64,000 nt of DNA from Macrobrachium rosenbergii (GCF_040412425.1 NC_089749.1:37852070-37916069); one strand, 5' to 3'; positions 39,970 to 51,234 are shown, counted from the first letter of the stretch. Made by a program: numbers and translations. Notes: generated from the sequence alone by a model not told the origin.

Positions 39970-40190
39970 CAATGAGCTGTGACAAGGAAGAATTTGCCGT
40001 TGTTGTAGCTCAAATGTATGATCAAATGCACAGTTGTGGTGAGAAAAGACGGAAATGGACAAACGATTGGCTTCTACAGTGAAGAAGCAAAGGAAGTTAT
40101 GGAAGTAGCCTATATTCAATGAGCTTTCTGGAGAACGGGCTATTTTAAAAAAATACTTCAATAATGAAGGTGAAGTAGTATCATGGCAAC
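39970..40190 (+). pseudogene. Harbinger transposase N-terminal fragment
   Basis: One frame reads MYDQMHSCGEKRRKWTNDWL and then meets a stop. After it, GSYGSSLYSMSF can be read, resembling the R-R-x-W-V-x-P/D-W-L...G-x-Y-x-x-L start of Harbinger (DDE_Tnp_4) transposases. The catalytic domain is absent, so this is a deletion derivative. Confidence 0.5.
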
Positions 40191-40380
40191 AGCAAATGGC
40201 AGGATTGGAAAATTAAATGATAGCTTTGCATTACAAGGAAATAAAGATCATATAACTGAAAAAATGTGTTTTTTTATAGCATCAAAACATTTCTTATAAA
40301 AGCAATTTTTATCTCAACATATATCTCATTGAAATATTTGATAAATAATGGAAAATACACAAAATAGCAATACTCCATAA

Positions 40381-40785
40381 TTATATTGAATCATTACACT
40401 CAACGACAGCTTCTAAAATATATCTACCTCTATCATTTCCAGTGATGAAGCTGACTCTCGAATATTGTCGTCTTGCAAGAAATGAAGCAAACCAGAGCTT
40501 AGGAACACAATTATAAATCATCATCTGTTCCTGATCCTGAATTTTTTTATTCCTTTGGTTTTTTCCACCCTTGTACTGGCCACGTAGTGTGTGGGTTTTC
40601 TTTTTTATATCTTCTTCTGATATTTTATCGTCAATCAAAATCATCTCTTCCCTTAGTTTTTTCACTACAGTGTCACGTAGGGCTACATCTCTATTTTTAT
40701 ATGCTTTTAGTTTGGCATTCCATAAACATGGATAATGCTGATAAATCTCTGTCAAAAAACGAATTTCTTCTCGTTTCCATTCCAT
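40381..40785 (-). CDS. MADF-domain protein, probable second ORF of a Harbinger element
   Basis: ATG 40785 to stop 40381 gives 134 codons without interruption. An upstream in-frame ATG at 40986 would add 67 low-complexity residues that overlap the terminal region of the element, so I chose the inner start. Residues 1-90 read MEWKREEIRFLTEIYQHYPC, then LWNAKLKAYKNRDVALRD, then ISEEDIKKKTHTLRGQYKGG, a good match to the three-helix MADF (Myb/SANT-like) DNA-binding fold. PKLWFASFL closes the domain. MADF proteins bind DNA, and in PIF/Harbinger elements such a protein helps the transposase act. It faces the transposase remnant. The frame is intact although the partner is destroyed, so it may be a domesticated gene or simply recent. 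Confidence 0.65.
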   Translation of the reverse strand: MEWKREEIRFLTEIYQHYPCLWNAKLKAYKNRDVALRDTVVKKLREEMILIDDKISEEDIKKKTHTLRGQYKGGKNQRNKKIQDQEQMMIYNCVPKLWFASFLARRQYSRVSFITGNDRGRYILEAVVECNDSI

Positions 40786-41021
40786 GGAGATATAGTAAAA
40801 TACAGTACTCGATGACAGCTGAGAAGATACTAATGAGTAGTCGTCGGCGGAGTGAGTGTGAGTGAGGCTGCAGCCATCAAGCTTGGCTCTATGGGTTGGG
40901 TAATGCGGCATGCGTCCTGATGAGCAATTACAGTAAGTGGGCGAGGCTAACAAGAATTTGGGAGGAGTTGGTGATGAGTTTTGCATATGTAGCGTGCTGT
41001 GAACCCAAGTGTAAACTCACC

Positions 41022-41340
41022 TTTATGCGGCAACATAACACCCCCAACACCCCAGTGATCTTCACGTTATGTCTCGTTGTCGTGGGAAATCATGAAACCA
41101 TTAGAAATACCTTCATATACAACACTTGGAATATGGTCATTTTAAAAATATGTATCTTGCATCAATTTCATAGCTTAATCGTGGTGCAGGAAACTCCTCT
41201 GGCAACGCAATGTTGCCATGTGAAAGTCGATGTATGGAAATGACAGAGCCTCTTTACCTTCACTGATGCAGCTACAAATACTTCATAGCGGGTCACTTTC
41301 AGATGACATACCTTAATCTTCACATTATTTTCAAGAGTGC
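41022..41340. other. No gene recognised
   Basis: Unassigned sequence following the Harbinger element. Confidence 0.3.
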
Positions 41341-41349
41341 TTACCTATC

Positions 41350-42200
41350 TGAATTAAGGTTACCCGGCCTTCAAGTGCCTGTGGGCAGTGTGAAAATCAT
41401 ACTAATTTATATTTGAATTATCCTTTAATTGTCTCTTATAATGACCAAGTGCTATTGGATATACCTAGTTCCTGGAAGAATCTCAGTAATTTTGATCTCA
41501 AGTAGGTTATGAAGCTGATCAGAATCACATAATCGGAAATTTTAATGCTCATCTATCAAGACAATTTTTTAATGAATTAGCACGTTCCTGTTACAATCAT
41601 TCTACTTTGTTTCATTCTTGGTTCTGTTTGACAACACATTTATACAAAAGAAAGTCAATACAGCTTTTTCATCTTAGTTGAATGACTGTATTTCATTGTA
41701 CGAACTGCATCAGCTCATTGTGAAAATTCATTGTTCTCTATGATTTTGGATGTGGCTATGATCACATCCCTTCACAGGTTACTTTTTGTAACTTATCCCC
41801 TTCTGCTGCAAACACTGTAAATGAGTAACTACTGGTCATTACTTGGAATTCTAATAAATGCAGTGATACTACCTCAAGTACTGGCCCAGGATAAACATGC
41901 AAATTCTTTTTAAACATAGCAACTGCATTGCTAGATTAAGAAGGATACTTTTAGACCACATTGTGGAAATTTTCATATACTGCGATGGAACGACCCAGAC
42001 AAAGAATTATATTCCCACTCTCATTAAATGAGAAGACAAACCATTAGTCCAAGAAGTCATATTGTAATAATAATTAGAAAAGCAAGAGCCCAGTTTAGAC
42101 TTACTCTGATGCATTTTTATTAAATGTGAAGCAGGTAAGAGCAGATGCTATCTAAAGAATTAGTCTGATGTGGATCCATTGTTTTAGCATTAGAGAATCA
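41350..42200 (+). mobile_element. LINE endonuclease remnant (weak)
   Basis: IGNFNAHLS (about 41530) resembles the GDFNAHxS motif of LINE apurinic-type endonucleases, and VLYDFGCGYDHIPSQVTFC (about 41730-41790) resembles the later SDHxPxxVTF block. Stops separate them. Confidence 0.35.
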
Positions 42201-42459
42201 CTTATGCTTAGAAGCTAATTATTCAGCTGACAGCTGTAGCTACATCTAAAGATAATTGTTTAACTACAATGTAACAGTAACCTCTCACTTTCTGTGAGGC
42301 TTCATGAGAGGTACACACTTGTATGTAGCCTAACTGACATATTATGTTGCTGGTTTTTCATGCAGCAATTCTCTGCCAAATGAGTTTTTGTAGTATAATA
42401 CAGCTTTGGCTTATCCCACACTCTCACTAGGTAACATTTTCTTACAGTATCTCTTCATG

Positions 42460-42720
42460 GGCTGAACGTTGAACTGAAATGACCTCTGCTATGCTGCAGG
42501 TATGTGGATGAATTACATATAACTTACAATGGGACCCAGGTTCAGTAAATGTCATTGTGTTCCCTAGATTGCTCAACCACTCTAAAAAACAGTGAAACAA
42601 TACTCTTGGAAATCACCTACTGGAACTGGTACAATAATAATATTCTCGTGTCCAGGAGACTTTATAGTGCATGATCTAGGTAATGCAGTGGCACTGAGCA
42701 TTGATGACACAAGCTTTGTT
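42460..42720 (-). repeat. Dispersed repeat, inverted partner of 38290-38480
   Basis: The reverse complement (for example TTCACTGTTTTTTAGAGTGG, then TTGAGCAATCTAGGG) aligns to 38390-38470 and continues toward ACAAAGCTTGTGTCATCAAT. Confidence 0.65.
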
Positions 42721-42749
42721 CGATTGACAATATGTAGGGATTTTTAGTG

Positions 42750-42812
42750 TCAGTTATGATGTTACCACCTCGACACTGCCTTTGTCTGTAATAGTATTAA
42801 GGCATTCAACCC
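42750..42812 (+). repeat. Remnant of the gypsy-A 5' LTR
   Basis: GATGTTACCACCTCGACACT, then GCCTTTGTCTGTA, matches 59742-59778 in the 3' LTR; AGGCATTCAACCCAACA matches AGGCCTTCAGTCCAACA at about 60265. The rest of the 5' LTR is missing. Confidence 0.5.
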
Positions 42813-43958
42813 AACATAGCGCAGTGAGTTCCTCAAGAGCCATGCATCTCCAACAGTGGTTCCACCACTGGAACCCCAAGAGCTTGAAGGCCATCTGTAG
42901 CCACCAGCAGAACCCTGCAGTGATCCCCAGAATATCGTTCTGACCATGCTACAGCTCAGGCTGTCCTATCAGCACAGCAACAGACGATTTAGGTGCTTCA
43001 GGCTGACCTCACTTGTGCCTCCTTGAATACAGGAGTGGGCTCCTTGTGAGGGTTCCACAGTTGGCAGCTCCAGATCGAGATGTCTTCGGTGGAATTCCTG
43101 TCCTGGAGGCTCTCAATGTCCTGTTGGTGGCAACTTTGCTGGCGGCCACCTACAGAAGCTGTTCATCATGTCTGTTGTGTCCCCACCCTTAAATGTGCCC
43201 TCAATGCCAGGTTTACTGATGCCCAATGGCATAATCTCACACCCAAGGAAGCTTTCAATGCTGTGGAAAAAATAGTGCTTTGGTCATCAAATTAGGCAGT
43301 GCACAGGTCTGATTTTTTAGTATAGTGCAGAGGCCAGATCAGTCCATGATTGATTATTTAATTAAGTGCACACAGAAAGCTGTTGATTGTGATTTCAAAT
43401 GCCATGATTGTGATTTTGACCTGTCAGAATACATGTTATTACATAAAATTATGGTAGGCCTTAGTAACCGGGAATTACAAAGGCAACTGTTAATATTGAT
43501 ACCTTACGGGCCATGTGCTGTATGTTTGAAGCATCCAGCAAAGATGCTAAAGGTGGGAAATCTTGGTGCGATTTTCCAAATACAGCTGGCACCAGCACTG
43601 ACTTGGATACTGCACAAGAAGTTGCAGGAACCCAGAATGCCAGGAGTAATGTGAATCTCACACACCATAACTGTAGTACAGTAATTGCAGAGGCCAGTGC
43701 AGTCAGGACAGGGCCTCTTGCCCAGCAAAATCCATCGCATGCCACAGTTATCAAAAGGTAGGTCATCTGAAGAAATATTGTATAAGCAGTAAGAAGAATA
43801 CAGAGGAGCCTGCAGCCTCTGTAGATGTTTCAGGAGCCGTTGTAGTGGCTGAAGCCTGCCACCCCTCAACCCATGATCAATGTGGAAGTTGAACATGGTC
43901 ATGGGAGGGGCAGTAAGTTTGCCCCACTTTGTGATGGACACATGCATTGAAGTGTGTG
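42813..43958 (+). pseudogene. Ty3/gypsy gag of gypsy-A
   Basis: QRPDQSMIDYLIKCTQKAVD (about 43327-43385) and LSEYMLLHKIMVGLSNRELQ (about 43420-43480) match retrotransposon Gag of the Mag-like type. A different frame at 43682-43790 gives CRGQCSQDRASCPAKS, then IACHSYQKVGHLKKYC, i.e. tandem CCHC zinc knuckles in which one Cys is Tyr. After that, a protease-like start (INVEVEHGHGRG, then KFAPLCD) is cut off by the LTR of gypsy-B at 43959. At least three frame changes. It continues at about 46975. Confidence 0.65.
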
Positions 43959-44344
43959 TGTAAAGTCCCCGCTGAGCGGGTTTTCTGTGGTGACAACCCG
44001 TTTTCTTTGTCTCTTCGATTCGCCACTCCTAGATTGGTGGGTCACATAGATCCAGTCAGACCCAACCATTTAAACTGTGTATATGAATATTTACCTGTCT
44101 CCAATTTGTATATCATGTGTTCCTCTTTCTTAGGTATCAGATTGTATTCAACTCATTTTTGTCCATTTGTATAACTCAAAGTGTATTTGTTCATTGTATT
44201 TATTGTTAATTGTATTGACCTCAGGTCACCCTTGTTTTCATTGTATTCTGCGGCGTGACATCAGTCCGCCGCTATATAAACCGTCTGGGTCACCAATAAA
44301 GTAGCAGTAACCTTATCCTGCTCATTTCTTTCGCACCTCTTAAA
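43959..44344 (+). mobile_element. 5' LTR of gypsy-B (CsRn1-like)
   Basis: Starts TGTAAAGTCCCCGCTG and ends ACCTCTTAAA, just before a primer-binding site. It contains TATATAAACCGTCTGG and an AATAAAG signal near its 3' end. The same LTR recurs at 53781-54675. Confidence 0.8.
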
Positions 44345-44345
44345 G

Positions 44346-44357
44346 TGGTGACCCCGG
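44346..44357 (+). promoter_or_regulatory. Primer-binding site of gypsy-B
   Basis: TGGTGACCCCGG is complementary to the 3' end of tRNA-Trp over the first 11 bases. tRNA-Trp priming is characteristic of the CsRn1 clade of Ty3/gypsy elements. Confidence 0.65.
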
Positions 44358-44574
44358 AGTGGTTCCCGGAGCCATTAGTGGACTCACAAGGCGACTCAGT
44401 CTTGGCTCCAGGAACTACCCACGCCCCTAGCGGACTCATTACAGCTGTAACCAGCGTTCGGGCATGCTAACTCTCATCGGCAAATCACCAGCGTCATTAG
44501 CGGACTCACATGGCGCACTTCCAAGCGCGCATTGACACGAGTATCCCACTCCAATTAAGAGGGCTAGAGCGAAC

Positions 44575-45510
44575 ATGGACACGGACATCCCATCCCTCGT
44601 TCAGTTAACCGCTAACCTCGCGGATTCAGATGTTTACCTCCCGCCCATATCACTTGCGCCAAGGCTCTCGCTCTCCTCCACACCAGTGCCCACGCCCCAC
44701 ACGTTGCCCTGCCCGGCAGGATAAGCAAAAGCCGCCCTCACCATAAAGCTGCTGCCTCTCACTCAGGGGAACCCGTCAGCGTGGCTGTACAGGGTTGAGG
44801 GTCAGTTCAGGCTGGTGGAACTTAATGATGAGTTACTGCAAGCTAACACAGTACTTGACGCCCTGCCGGAGGAGATCTACAGGAAACTCGTCCCGTGGGT
44901 GTCCGCCACACGCCCCCTCACCTAGCACCTCCAAAAGAAGTCCCTCCTCGAGACCTGCTCCCTGCCGGTCGCCAAGATGGCCGCCCATGCCCTCGACCTC
45001 ATCATCAGCCCACGGCAGGATCAGAGCATCATGGAGTCGTGGGGCATGATCCAAGACCTCCTCACCCTCCCCGACACCAACGGCAGCAGAAAGCAATCCA
45101 AGATAAGCCTGTCGTGGGAGCTTCTCCTCCATCAGCTCCTCCCGGAGGTCCACACTCAAATCCTCGAGCCCTACACCATGCCCCTCAAGGTCCTGATCTG
45201 CACGGTGCAGCAGCTAACTGATTCCGCAAAGGCAGCGAAGCGGGCATCAGCGCCCGCACACCCCATCAGCGCCATTCAACAGGAGGAGGGTGCAGAAGAG
45301 GAGATAAGCGCCGTCACCAGGAGGCGCCCACCGTATCACCACAGGTGGAACCCACCGGGCCCTTGCTACTACCACAAGCAGTACGGCAAGGACGCCCGGA
45401 ACTGCCAACCACCGTGCTCATTCGCCCGTCCAAAAAACAGGGGAGGCGGCAGCCAGCAGGACAGGCCGCCATGGCAACAGAAGAACCCAGGAGCCCAGAG
45501 CCATTAAGCT
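44575..45510 (+). pseudogene. Gag of gypsy-B (CsRn1-like)
   Basis: ATG 44575 opens MDTDIPSLVQLTANLADSDV. Two in-frame stops occur (about 44722 and 44926), but the frame otherwise continues to 45507. WLYRVEGQFRL, then LDALPEEIYRKL, matches the CsRn1 Gag core. The C-terminus has one zinc-knuckle-like motif CYYHKQYGKDARNCQPPC of the CHCC kind typical of that clade. The pol frame starts inside the end of gag, as in related elements that frameshift. GC content is much higher than the surrounding gypsy-A sequence. Confidence 0.75.
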
Positions 45511-45980
45511 TCTACGTCCGCGACACCGTCTCCGGCAGGATGATGTTGGTCAACACAGGGGCCGTTAGATCAATCTTTCTGCTGTCCAGAGAGGACCGCA
45601 AGCGTTCACCGGACCTGGCTGCCTTCCTGAAGGCCGCCAACGGGTCCCCCATCCTCTCCTACGGCACCAGGCTCCTGTCAATCTCCATCCTTGGCTGGAG
45701 GTATTCCTGGGACTTCGTCGTTGCGGACATAAGGACCCCGCTCCTGGGTGCGGATTTCCTTGCCCACTTCGGGCTGGCAGTCGACGTCGGTCGCAAGCAT
45801 CTCCTCGACACTGACTCCTGCCAGTCCCTCCCACTAGCAATGGGACCCAGCGCGCCTACCATCTGCTCCGTCGCCCCCCACCAGTACTCACAGCTGTTGA
45901 AGGAGTTCCCCAACGTATTCAAGCCCGAGCTCCGCCAGGTACCAGGGCCCCAGCTAAACATGGCATCTACCACCACATAA
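45345..45980 (+). pseudogene. Protease region of gypsy-B pol
   Basis: Residues about 60-75 read SGRMMLVNTGAVRSIFLL: the aspartic protease motif is LVNTGA where active enzymes have Asp-Thr-Gly, so the catalytic Asp is Asn. TPLLGADFLAHFGLAVD follows as expected for the second protease motif. The frame ends at a stop at 45980 because of a one-base shift; the reverse transcriptase continues in another frame. Confidence 0.7.
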
Positions 45981-46512
45981 AAACGAAGGACCCCCCTACA
46001 CATGCAATGTTCCGGAGGCTTCCCCCTCAGCGCCTTCAGGAGGCCAAGAACGCCTTCGCCGAAATGGAACAGATGGGAATATGCAAGAAGGCCTCCAGCC
46101 CGTGGGCCTCCCCTCTCCACATGGTGCAGAAACCGGATGGCTCCTGCAGACCTTGCGGCGACTACAGGTGGCTCAACCTCGCAACAGAACCTGACCATTA
46201 CCCCCTGCCGAACATGCAGAATCTCACGGCCTCCTTCCACGGGGCCAGAATATTTTCTAAGTTGGATCTTTTGAAATCTTACTTTCAGGTACCAGTTGCT
46301 CCAGAGGATATCCCAAAAGCCGCCATCATCACGCCTTTCGAGTCCTACATTTTCGCCTTCTCCACCTTCGGCCAGAGGAACGCGGGGGTGACCTTCCAGC
46401 GGCTCATGGACAGCATCCTGGGGGACCTGAAGTTCTGCATCTGCAACGTGGATGATATCCTCATATTTTTCAGGTCCCACAAAGAGCACCAGCGGCACAT
46501 CCGGGCAGTCCT
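45950..46512 (+). pseudogene. Reverse transcriptase of gypsy-B pol, truncated
   Basis: In one frame (46007-46512) the order is EMEQMGICKKASSPWASPLH, GDYRWLN, IFSKLDLLKSYFQVPV, AFSTFGQRNAGVTFQRLMD and NVDDILIF, all standard reverse transcriptase blocks. The first residue of the YVDD box is Asn. Homology stops abruptly at about 46512 in the segment after the catalytic box. RNase H and integrase are missing. Confidence 0.8.
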
Positions 46513-46974
46513 GTGTAGTGGTACCTCTAGCTGTCAGTAGACAGCTATGTAAGATTTTGTAAGAAGCATCAACAATTTATGATGGGTGTCTTCTTCATAA
46601 TGTATTAAGAAACATCACCATCTTGTGAAGGGTGTCTTTTTCTTGGAAAAGCCCACCTAAAGAGAGAAGGGGCTGGGTTGTCTGGAAGGATAGAGGCCAT
46701 AAAGGGCCAATTTGTGGTAAAATACAAACTCATTTGTATTCGTCAATTGTTTGTACCAACCTAGTGCCAAAACTTAAGCACTCAAAATAGTCTATTTCTG
46801 TTCCTACAGTTATCTTCACACATGGGCCATTGTTAGACTAAGAATAAAGATGGACCACGAAGCATAATACATAAGGCAACATCATGCCACACTAGAAGGC
46901 AGGTGGAAGCAAACTAATAAAAATAAAAGATCTCCAACGCTGTAAAAGTAACCCCCCTACTTTCATTAATTAAT
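46513..46974. other. No gene recognised; junction between gypsy-B and the resumed gypsy-A
   Basis: AT-rich, non-coding. I could not find the 3' LTR of gypsy-B here. Confidence 0.35.
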
Positions 46975-48139
46975 GTGCGACCCGCACTGCTGCAACACCA
47001 GGCTGTCCTGAGGGACATTGCCAACATACCCCTAAAGTGCATGGGATCAGCCACATACCTAATTAAGTGTGAAGAGTTCTCCCCTTTGCAAGACATTTAT
47101 TTCACGAAGACAGCTAAACACCTCTATCTTTCATTAAAAGCCCGTAAGGAGTTGCGCCTAGTACCAGAGAAATGCCCTCATCATAATCCTTCCGTGGTGG
47201 CTTTATTGGTCTTAACTAGGCCTAGTGCCTTCAGTGACACAACTCCAGCTGCAATGGCCACCACACCTCCAAAACCAATAACAGTACCTCTTCCAATGTT
47301 AGAGGGGAGTGTTCTAAGACTCGAGAAATGGTTTTGCAGCATTTTACATCCTCAATGTTCAACATCTCAAGGGAACCTCTGTGTGAAGACAGGTAAGCCT
47401 CATCACATCCATCTTAACCCCAGAGCATAACAGTATGCCTGTGTTGATCCCTAAGCATTGGGAGGATGAGGTTAAAGCTCAATTTGACAAAGATTTAAAA
47501 AGAAGGGTCCTGCAACCAGTTTCCCTCAGAGAAGCAACAGAGTGGTGTGCTCAAATGGTTGTAGTGGCTAAGAAGTCCAGCCAGCCTTGACAAACCATCG
47601 ATTACCGGTGATTTACACATGCTACACAAGAGAGATGTACCATAAGCCTGCAGCCTTCGATATAGTATCAGGAGTCGTGTTGAATTCTTTGAAGACTGTT
47701 GCTGATGCTTATTGGGAATTTCATCAAGTAGCACTAGACAAGGAAAGTCACAAGCTCACTACCTCCATTGCGCCTTGGGGGCAGTAGGCTACTAGTATCG
47801 CAGGACACCCATGGGCCACTGCTCCGCCTCAGATACCTACACATATTGATTCGATGATGCCATTCCAGAGGTACCTCGGAAATACAAGTGTGTGGACGAC
47901 ACCCTTCTCTATGATGCAAGTGTAGAGGTGGCCTTTTGGCACACCTACGGCTTCCTGGCGATGTGTGCGAGAAATGGTATTACACTCAAGCCTGAAAAAT
48001 TTCAATTTTGCAGAAAAGAAGTAGATTTTGTGGGTTTTTATTTTGGATGGGGCTACTATAAACCTGCGGAAGATAGCGTAGCAGCAACCAAGAACTTCTC
48101 CATGCCAGCAAAGCCAGCTAACACCGACATCAGGCCATG
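46975..48139 (+). pseudogene. Protease to reverse transcriptase part of gypsy-A
   Basis: PLKCMGSATYLIKCEEF (about 47030) and AKHLYLSLKARKELRLV belong to the protease region. After frame changes come HHIHLNPRA, MYHKPAAFDIVSGVV, VADAYWEFHQVALDKESHKL, CVDDTLLYDASVEVAFW (47891-47940, catalytic VDD) and GITLKPEKFQFCRKEVDFVG. The frame then breaks at the insertion of the 8.68 kb element at 48140 and resumes at 56821. Multiple stops make it a pseudogene. Confidence 0.75.
48137..48139. repeat. Target-site duplication ATG (left)
   Basis: Repeated at 56818-56820. Removing the insert and one ATG restores continuity of the gypsy-A reverse transcriptase region (GGCC-ATG-GTATGG). Confidence 0.65.
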
Positions 48140-48189
48140 TAGTCCATGGGCCAGACCCCAAATTTTCGGTGATTGGTATCATTCGAGGT

Positions 48190-49171
48190 GATAAAACTTT
48201 ATGCTGTTTTTTGGATAGTCTGATATCTAAATTTAATGAAATGACATGATAGCCATTTCAGACGAGTAGCTTTTTGATTGATATCACCGTTCAAACATAT
48301 AAGTGAGACGAAATTTAAGAGGGCCAATTTTCCAAGTTCAAGTAACAAAATCATTCATAACTTTAAAACTACTCAACATATCCTCACAAATAAGGGCTCA
48401 AAATGTTGCTCATGAGTTTCTCTAGAAGGTCAAAATATAAAGTAGGTGTATATATGTTGCAGACTTTATTCATACTACAACAAATGTATTTTTATACATA
48501 CTTTTTCCATTTTTTGGAACACTTCATTATGTGACCACTATATACAAATACAGAAACAAAATTCAAATCTAAAGCTATAAAGCTGCAGGGGAAATCTAAT
48601 TAAAGAAATATATTTGGTTATAAATGAATGTTTTTGTAAGTGAGGTTTCCATAGCAAACGCAAATATCTCTATTTTGACAATTAGGTGAAATTTTTAGAT
48701 TGCTATCCTGTTATGTAATGTGTTATTTTTTCACCTCAAGAGCACAAGGTACCAATTCCAATAAACTTTTTACATACTTCTTTAAATTCCAAGTATAATC
48801 TATGTACACAAAAATATTAAATTATATTTCAATAGCTTTCAGAGGTACAAGAGGCGAGAGGTTTGACACAATATATAAATTATTTCTTAACTCATAAACA
48901 TATATGTGCTATTTTCACCAGTAGTTTTGGTCAATTATAGACAATATTATTAAGCTAATTAAGAATTCATTGCACTTAGAAGGGGCAAATATATGCAAAA
49001 TGACTAGGTATTTGTAAAGCGTGCTTCTGTCTTTTTTTTTTTAATTACAGCCAGGCACTTTTGTGCAGTTAGAAGATTATAATCTTGTTAATTAAGGGTG
49101 ACGTTTCATGTATGGACTTCTTACAACTAAACTCAACCGATTTAATAACAATATTCCATCAGCTCCAACAT
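48190..49171. other. Non-coding AT-rich sequence downstream of the large-protein gene
   Basis: No ORF or repeat. It would be the 3' flank of the minus-strand gene ending at 49172. Confidence 0.35.
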
Positions 49172-49437
49172 TTAATCATCCTCTGAATCCTCAGAATCCG
49201 GTTCAAGGTCAGGTGCCTCCTGCTGCACTGCTTGGTTAGTGCAGGTCTGCAGCTTGCACATATCAGTACATGTGAGGCCGCTGACCAGACATCAGCAATC
49301 AGACAGCATGCAAACCCGTGAACACTTGCAAGCCAGTAGCTCCAACACCACTTCTTCAATCCAGCCATGCTCACTGGGGCTTGGAATGTTGGGCTTGGAC
49401 TCCAGACAACGTCTCCAGACAGCAGCCTGGAAGCTGG

Positions 49438-49478
<41 letters not shown>

Positions 49479-49675
49479 GGAAGAGGCAGTCTCTGCATTG
49501 TGGCAGTTGGCTTGACTCTGCTTCCCCTCTCTTGGCACAGAAAAGCTGGTAGCGCAGCTCGTTGACACTGCGGCACCTGACGGTACTGCTTCTGCTCTTG
49601 TTGCTCCTGCAGTCAGCATATATTGCACAGGTGAACTGCTCAAGTTTCTCAAAGACCTCATTGCTTAATTCCCAG
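49172..49675 (-). pseudogene. Large Cys/His-rich protein, C-terminal segment (copy 1)
   Basis: From 49670 the minus strand reads LWELSNEVFEKLEQFTCAIY, then NELRYQLFCAKRGEAESSQL, then PQCRDCLFP. It then runs into a (CA)n tract (49439-49477) encoding T-H repeats, after which RASFQAAVWRRCLESKPNIP, SPSEHGW and ELLACKCSRVCMLSDCWCL continue in a different frame. The cysteine cluster finishes with CTDMCKLQTC and an acidic tail (EPDSEDSEDD) before TAA at 49172-49174. The clustered CxC-x3-C...CxC pattern suggests zinc binding. The microsatellite length change breaks the frame. It lies about 1.56 kb from the preceding segment (51235), separated by an insertion. Confidence 0.6.
49439..49477. repeat. (TG)n microsatellite inside a coding segment
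   Basis: About 18 dinucleotide units lie within the minus-strand coding sequence of the large Cys/His-rich protein, between CRDCLFP and RASFQAAVW. Confidence 0.95.
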
Positions 49676-49679
49676 AGTC

Positions 49680-51230
49680 AATTTCTTATCGCAAATAGTT
49701 TTCTTCCCGTATCTGTTGGAAATAGAGTAACTTTTAATTAAGATAGTAGTTTCAACTCCACGATACATAATGCATAATATAAAATGGAATGTACATGTAT
49801 AAGCAAGTGCACATGCACAGACATGCGTGGATGGCCATAGTAATTGTAACCCCACTTCTACCACAGAGAATAAAAGTAAAACTTATGGGCAAGTAGCCGA
49901 TGGCACACACAAACCAATCATAGGACTGTCTGAGCCTTACACACGACTATCAGACTGCTCTCAATGAAATACACTGAAAATATATTAACAAAAGGGCTAA
50001 CAAATTACATTACTGTGATGAGTAAATATGAGGCTGCTGTAGCATTTCTATGAAAATGAAGGCTATGGTAGGAAGGCATCATAAGATACGTAACGAAATA
50101 AGAAAAAATAAATGATAGCTGAAAAAGTTATGTAGGCTATGAGATTATCCAAACCAGTCTGCGAGTAGCCTATGATATTCATTTGCTTTTGGGGGCATTC
50201 TTGTAGATTACCCTGTTGGACAAAAGGATCTCTCTCTCTCTCTCTCTCTCTGTTGTTAGGAGAATATTTAGCGTAGACTGTATTCATAAAGATCCAGATT
50301 ACTTTTAATTAAAACAAATTACTAAATTTCAATTAACAAGAGTAGGCAGATAATTCTTTACACCAGTATTTTATGAATAGGTCTATGCTTATTTTGCAAT
50401 GTTAGGTCACCATATGAAAAGTTTTCGAAGACAAAACTATAAGCACCATAACAACAAAAACAAAAATAAGAATAACCACAATGAAACGACTGAGTATAAG
50501 ATAGGCCTATAATCCAAACACCATAAGCTGTGTAAACCGACAAAAAGACATAGGACATTATAGGTCTACGTCCATTTTTATGATCCTGTTATTTCGAAAG
50601 AAGATAATGTCCTTAAGAAAATTCTCAGCAAATTATATCCAATACGACTCGTACAGCCTATTATACTGTAACTTCAAGTTAAACATAGGCATATTCTGGT
50701 TTTGTAGAGTGCCGTCACTGCTTATCATCCCTCCAAATGTGTTAACGATTGCAATGAAATGGATTTTATGACTGTTAAAAAGTTGTAAAATTTCCTAAAG
50801 TCAATATGAAATATCAGTCTGCAAAGCTCTGAGAAAGTCTTTGTGTTTAAGTTTAGAATGGTGAACACGCTTGACAATACCAGACGGTAATTATCATTGT
50901 CCAGTGACTCAAGTGCACTGATTCGAATGCAGACATTCCGTGTCACCTTCGTATTCAGGTGAACCTCATTTACGAAATACAACACTGCAGCATCGTGGAA
51001 CACTCCTGACTTCGTTTATACTTTCCTTTTTTTTTTACCACCTTTATTGGGATGCGTATTACAATTTTATTTCAGGGGATAAAATAACGTTTCCTTTTGA
51101 TAATCTGCAGAACGTATTTTAGTTCGGTACAACAACCATTGCAATATTAATGAACATGAAAAGAGCCACTTTTCGATACTATTGTCAACCAATTAGCTTT
51201 AAGGGATGGTCATGACGTAAGCAGTGGGCG
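49680..51230. other. Insertion of unknown type splitting the large-protein gene
   Basis: The coding homology stops at FSALCS (51235) and resumes at LWELSNEV (about 49670). The 1.55 kb between is AT-rich with a short (CT)n at 50229-50252 and no recognisable protein. The junctions lack a good acceptor, so an intron is less likely than a mobile insertion, but I could not define termini. Confidence 0.35.
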
Positions 51231-51234
51231 GGGC

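Larger units (their letters stand above)
39808..41021. mobile_element. PIF/Harbinger-type transposon derivative
   Basis: Left GGTGAGTTTACACTAGGG and inverted right GGTGAGTTTACACTTGGG are near identical. Beyond a 12-bp tandem duplication present only on the left, similarity continues through TTCACAGCACGCT on both sides. The interior carries a decayed transposase start (plus) and an intact MADF ORF (minus); that pair of genes is typical of PIF/Harbinger elements. The expected 3-bp TWA duplication is not preserved (TCA left, TTT right). Confidence 0.75.
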
